Part shown: positions 6,390-6,631 of the stretch, piece after piece
Position numbering within the stretch: position 1 is the first letter of the stretch
Layout: each line of letters starts with the position of its first letter
NCBI GenBank assembly: GCA_030745955.1
Contig: JASLNQ010000123.1
Coordinates: forward strand, 1 to 6,631
Reading direction: 5' to 3'
DNA: 6,631 nucleotides
Source: Dehalococcoidia bacterium
GTDB lineage: Bacteria > Chloroflexota > Dehalococcoidia > UBA1151 > UBA1328
Made by a program: the position numbers and the translations under genes
The notes under the pieces: generated by a model
The model's input: the letters and a program-made list of their open reading frames with translations, nothing else
What the model was told of the DNA's origin: nothing
Databases searched by the model: none

Positions 6390-6631
6390 ATGACAGGTCC
6401 AGACCAGTTCGAAATATTCGATGATGATTTCCGGCAGATGCTCGGTCCCAGTCCGGGCCTGACGTTGCTGGCCGATGGCCTCACGTTTGCCGAGGGTGTC
6501 TGCTGGGTGCCCGGCCGGGAGATGGTCATCGTCAGCGATATCCCGAACAACCGCATAGTGAGATGGGAGGAGGGGCCGGAAGGTCCGTCGGTGAGCACAT
6601 TTCGGACGCCGAGCGGACGCTCAAACGGTCT
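6390..6631 (+). CDS. SMP-30/gluconolactonase family protein, N-terminal part
   Basis: The frame opens at ATG 6390 and runs off the window after 80 codons. AGGAG at 6375-6379 lies 10 nt upstream. The visible residues carry the start of the SMP-30/gluconolactonase beta-propeller: LTFAEGVCWVPG with E35 as the expected divalent-metal ligand, IVSDIPNNRIVRW (47-59), and the RSNG (77-80) that precedes the next metal-binding part. Family members open sugar lactones such as gluconolactone using a metal ion; members that lack a signal peptide, as here, act in the cytoplasm. The gene is divergent from the ceramidase-like/GH4 gene set. A lactonase next to a dehydrogenase, a glycosidase and an acid-sugar dehydratase is what an oxidative sugar pathway needs. 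The family call is good despite truncation; the lactone is unknown. Confidence 0.85.
   Translation, partial: MTGPDQFEIFDDDFRQMLGPSPGLTLLADGLTFAEGVCWVPGREMVIVSDIPNNRIVRWEEGPEGPSVSTFRTPSGRSNG

Noticed and set aside
6332..6598. 88-codon open frame on the - strand at the right end
   Set aside because: It is antisense to the SMP-30 gene, whose motifs are clear on the + strand.

Overview
The window (6631 bp) is bacterial DNA of moderately high GC, with Shine-Dalgarno-led genes and GTG and TTG as well as ATG starts. It holds seven protein genes, two of them cut by the window edges. The gene families (enolase superfamily, creatininase family, medium-chain dehydrogenase, GH4 glycosidase, neutral ceramidase-like protein, SMP-30 lactonase) suggest a heterotroph that uses carbohydrate and organic acids. 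A marine Chloroflexota of the SAR202 type, known for expanded enolase-superfamily paralogs, would fit, but this is a guess from content. No ribosomal or other phylogenetic marker is present.

Layout. On the + strand at the left are the C-terminal part of an enolase-superfamily acid-sugar dehydratase/racemase (1-525) and a complete creatininase-family amidohydrolase (614-1465). A 383-bp non-coding gap (1466-1848) follows, filled mostly by a striking long inverted-repeat element: 41-bp arms matching at 40 of 41 positions around a 151-bp interior, with a nested hairpin and a third, diverged copy of arm sequence. It lies between convergent genes. Four genes then run on the - strand, read from right to left: a neutral ceramidase-like protein (6179-5097), a GH4 NAD-dependent glycosidase with a TTG start (4963-3677), a PD-(D/E)XK-type nuclease-like protein of lower GC (3629-2835), and a zinc-type medium-chain dehydrogenase (2838-1849) whose GTG start overlaps the nuclease stop by 4 bp. 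At the far right a divergent SMP-30/gluconolactonase-like gene begins on the + strand (6390) and runs off the window.

How the genes may work together. GH4 could release a sugar from a glycoside, the dehydrogenase could oxidise it, the SMP-30 protein could open the resulting lactone, and the enolase-superfamily member could dehydrate the aldonic or uronic acid to a 2-keto-3-deoxy acid. That would be an oxidative, non-phosphorylative sugar route. It is inferred from family identity and proximity only.

The oddities are the large inverted-repeat element, a ceramidase-like protein in which the recognisable zinc-binding motifs appear systematically lost (a probable pseudoenzyme), and a lower-GC nuclease-like gene wedged between two sugar-metabolism genes so that the downstream dehydrogenase is translated from a start overlapping its stop. 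No RNA gene, CRISPR array, transposase or integrase was seen.
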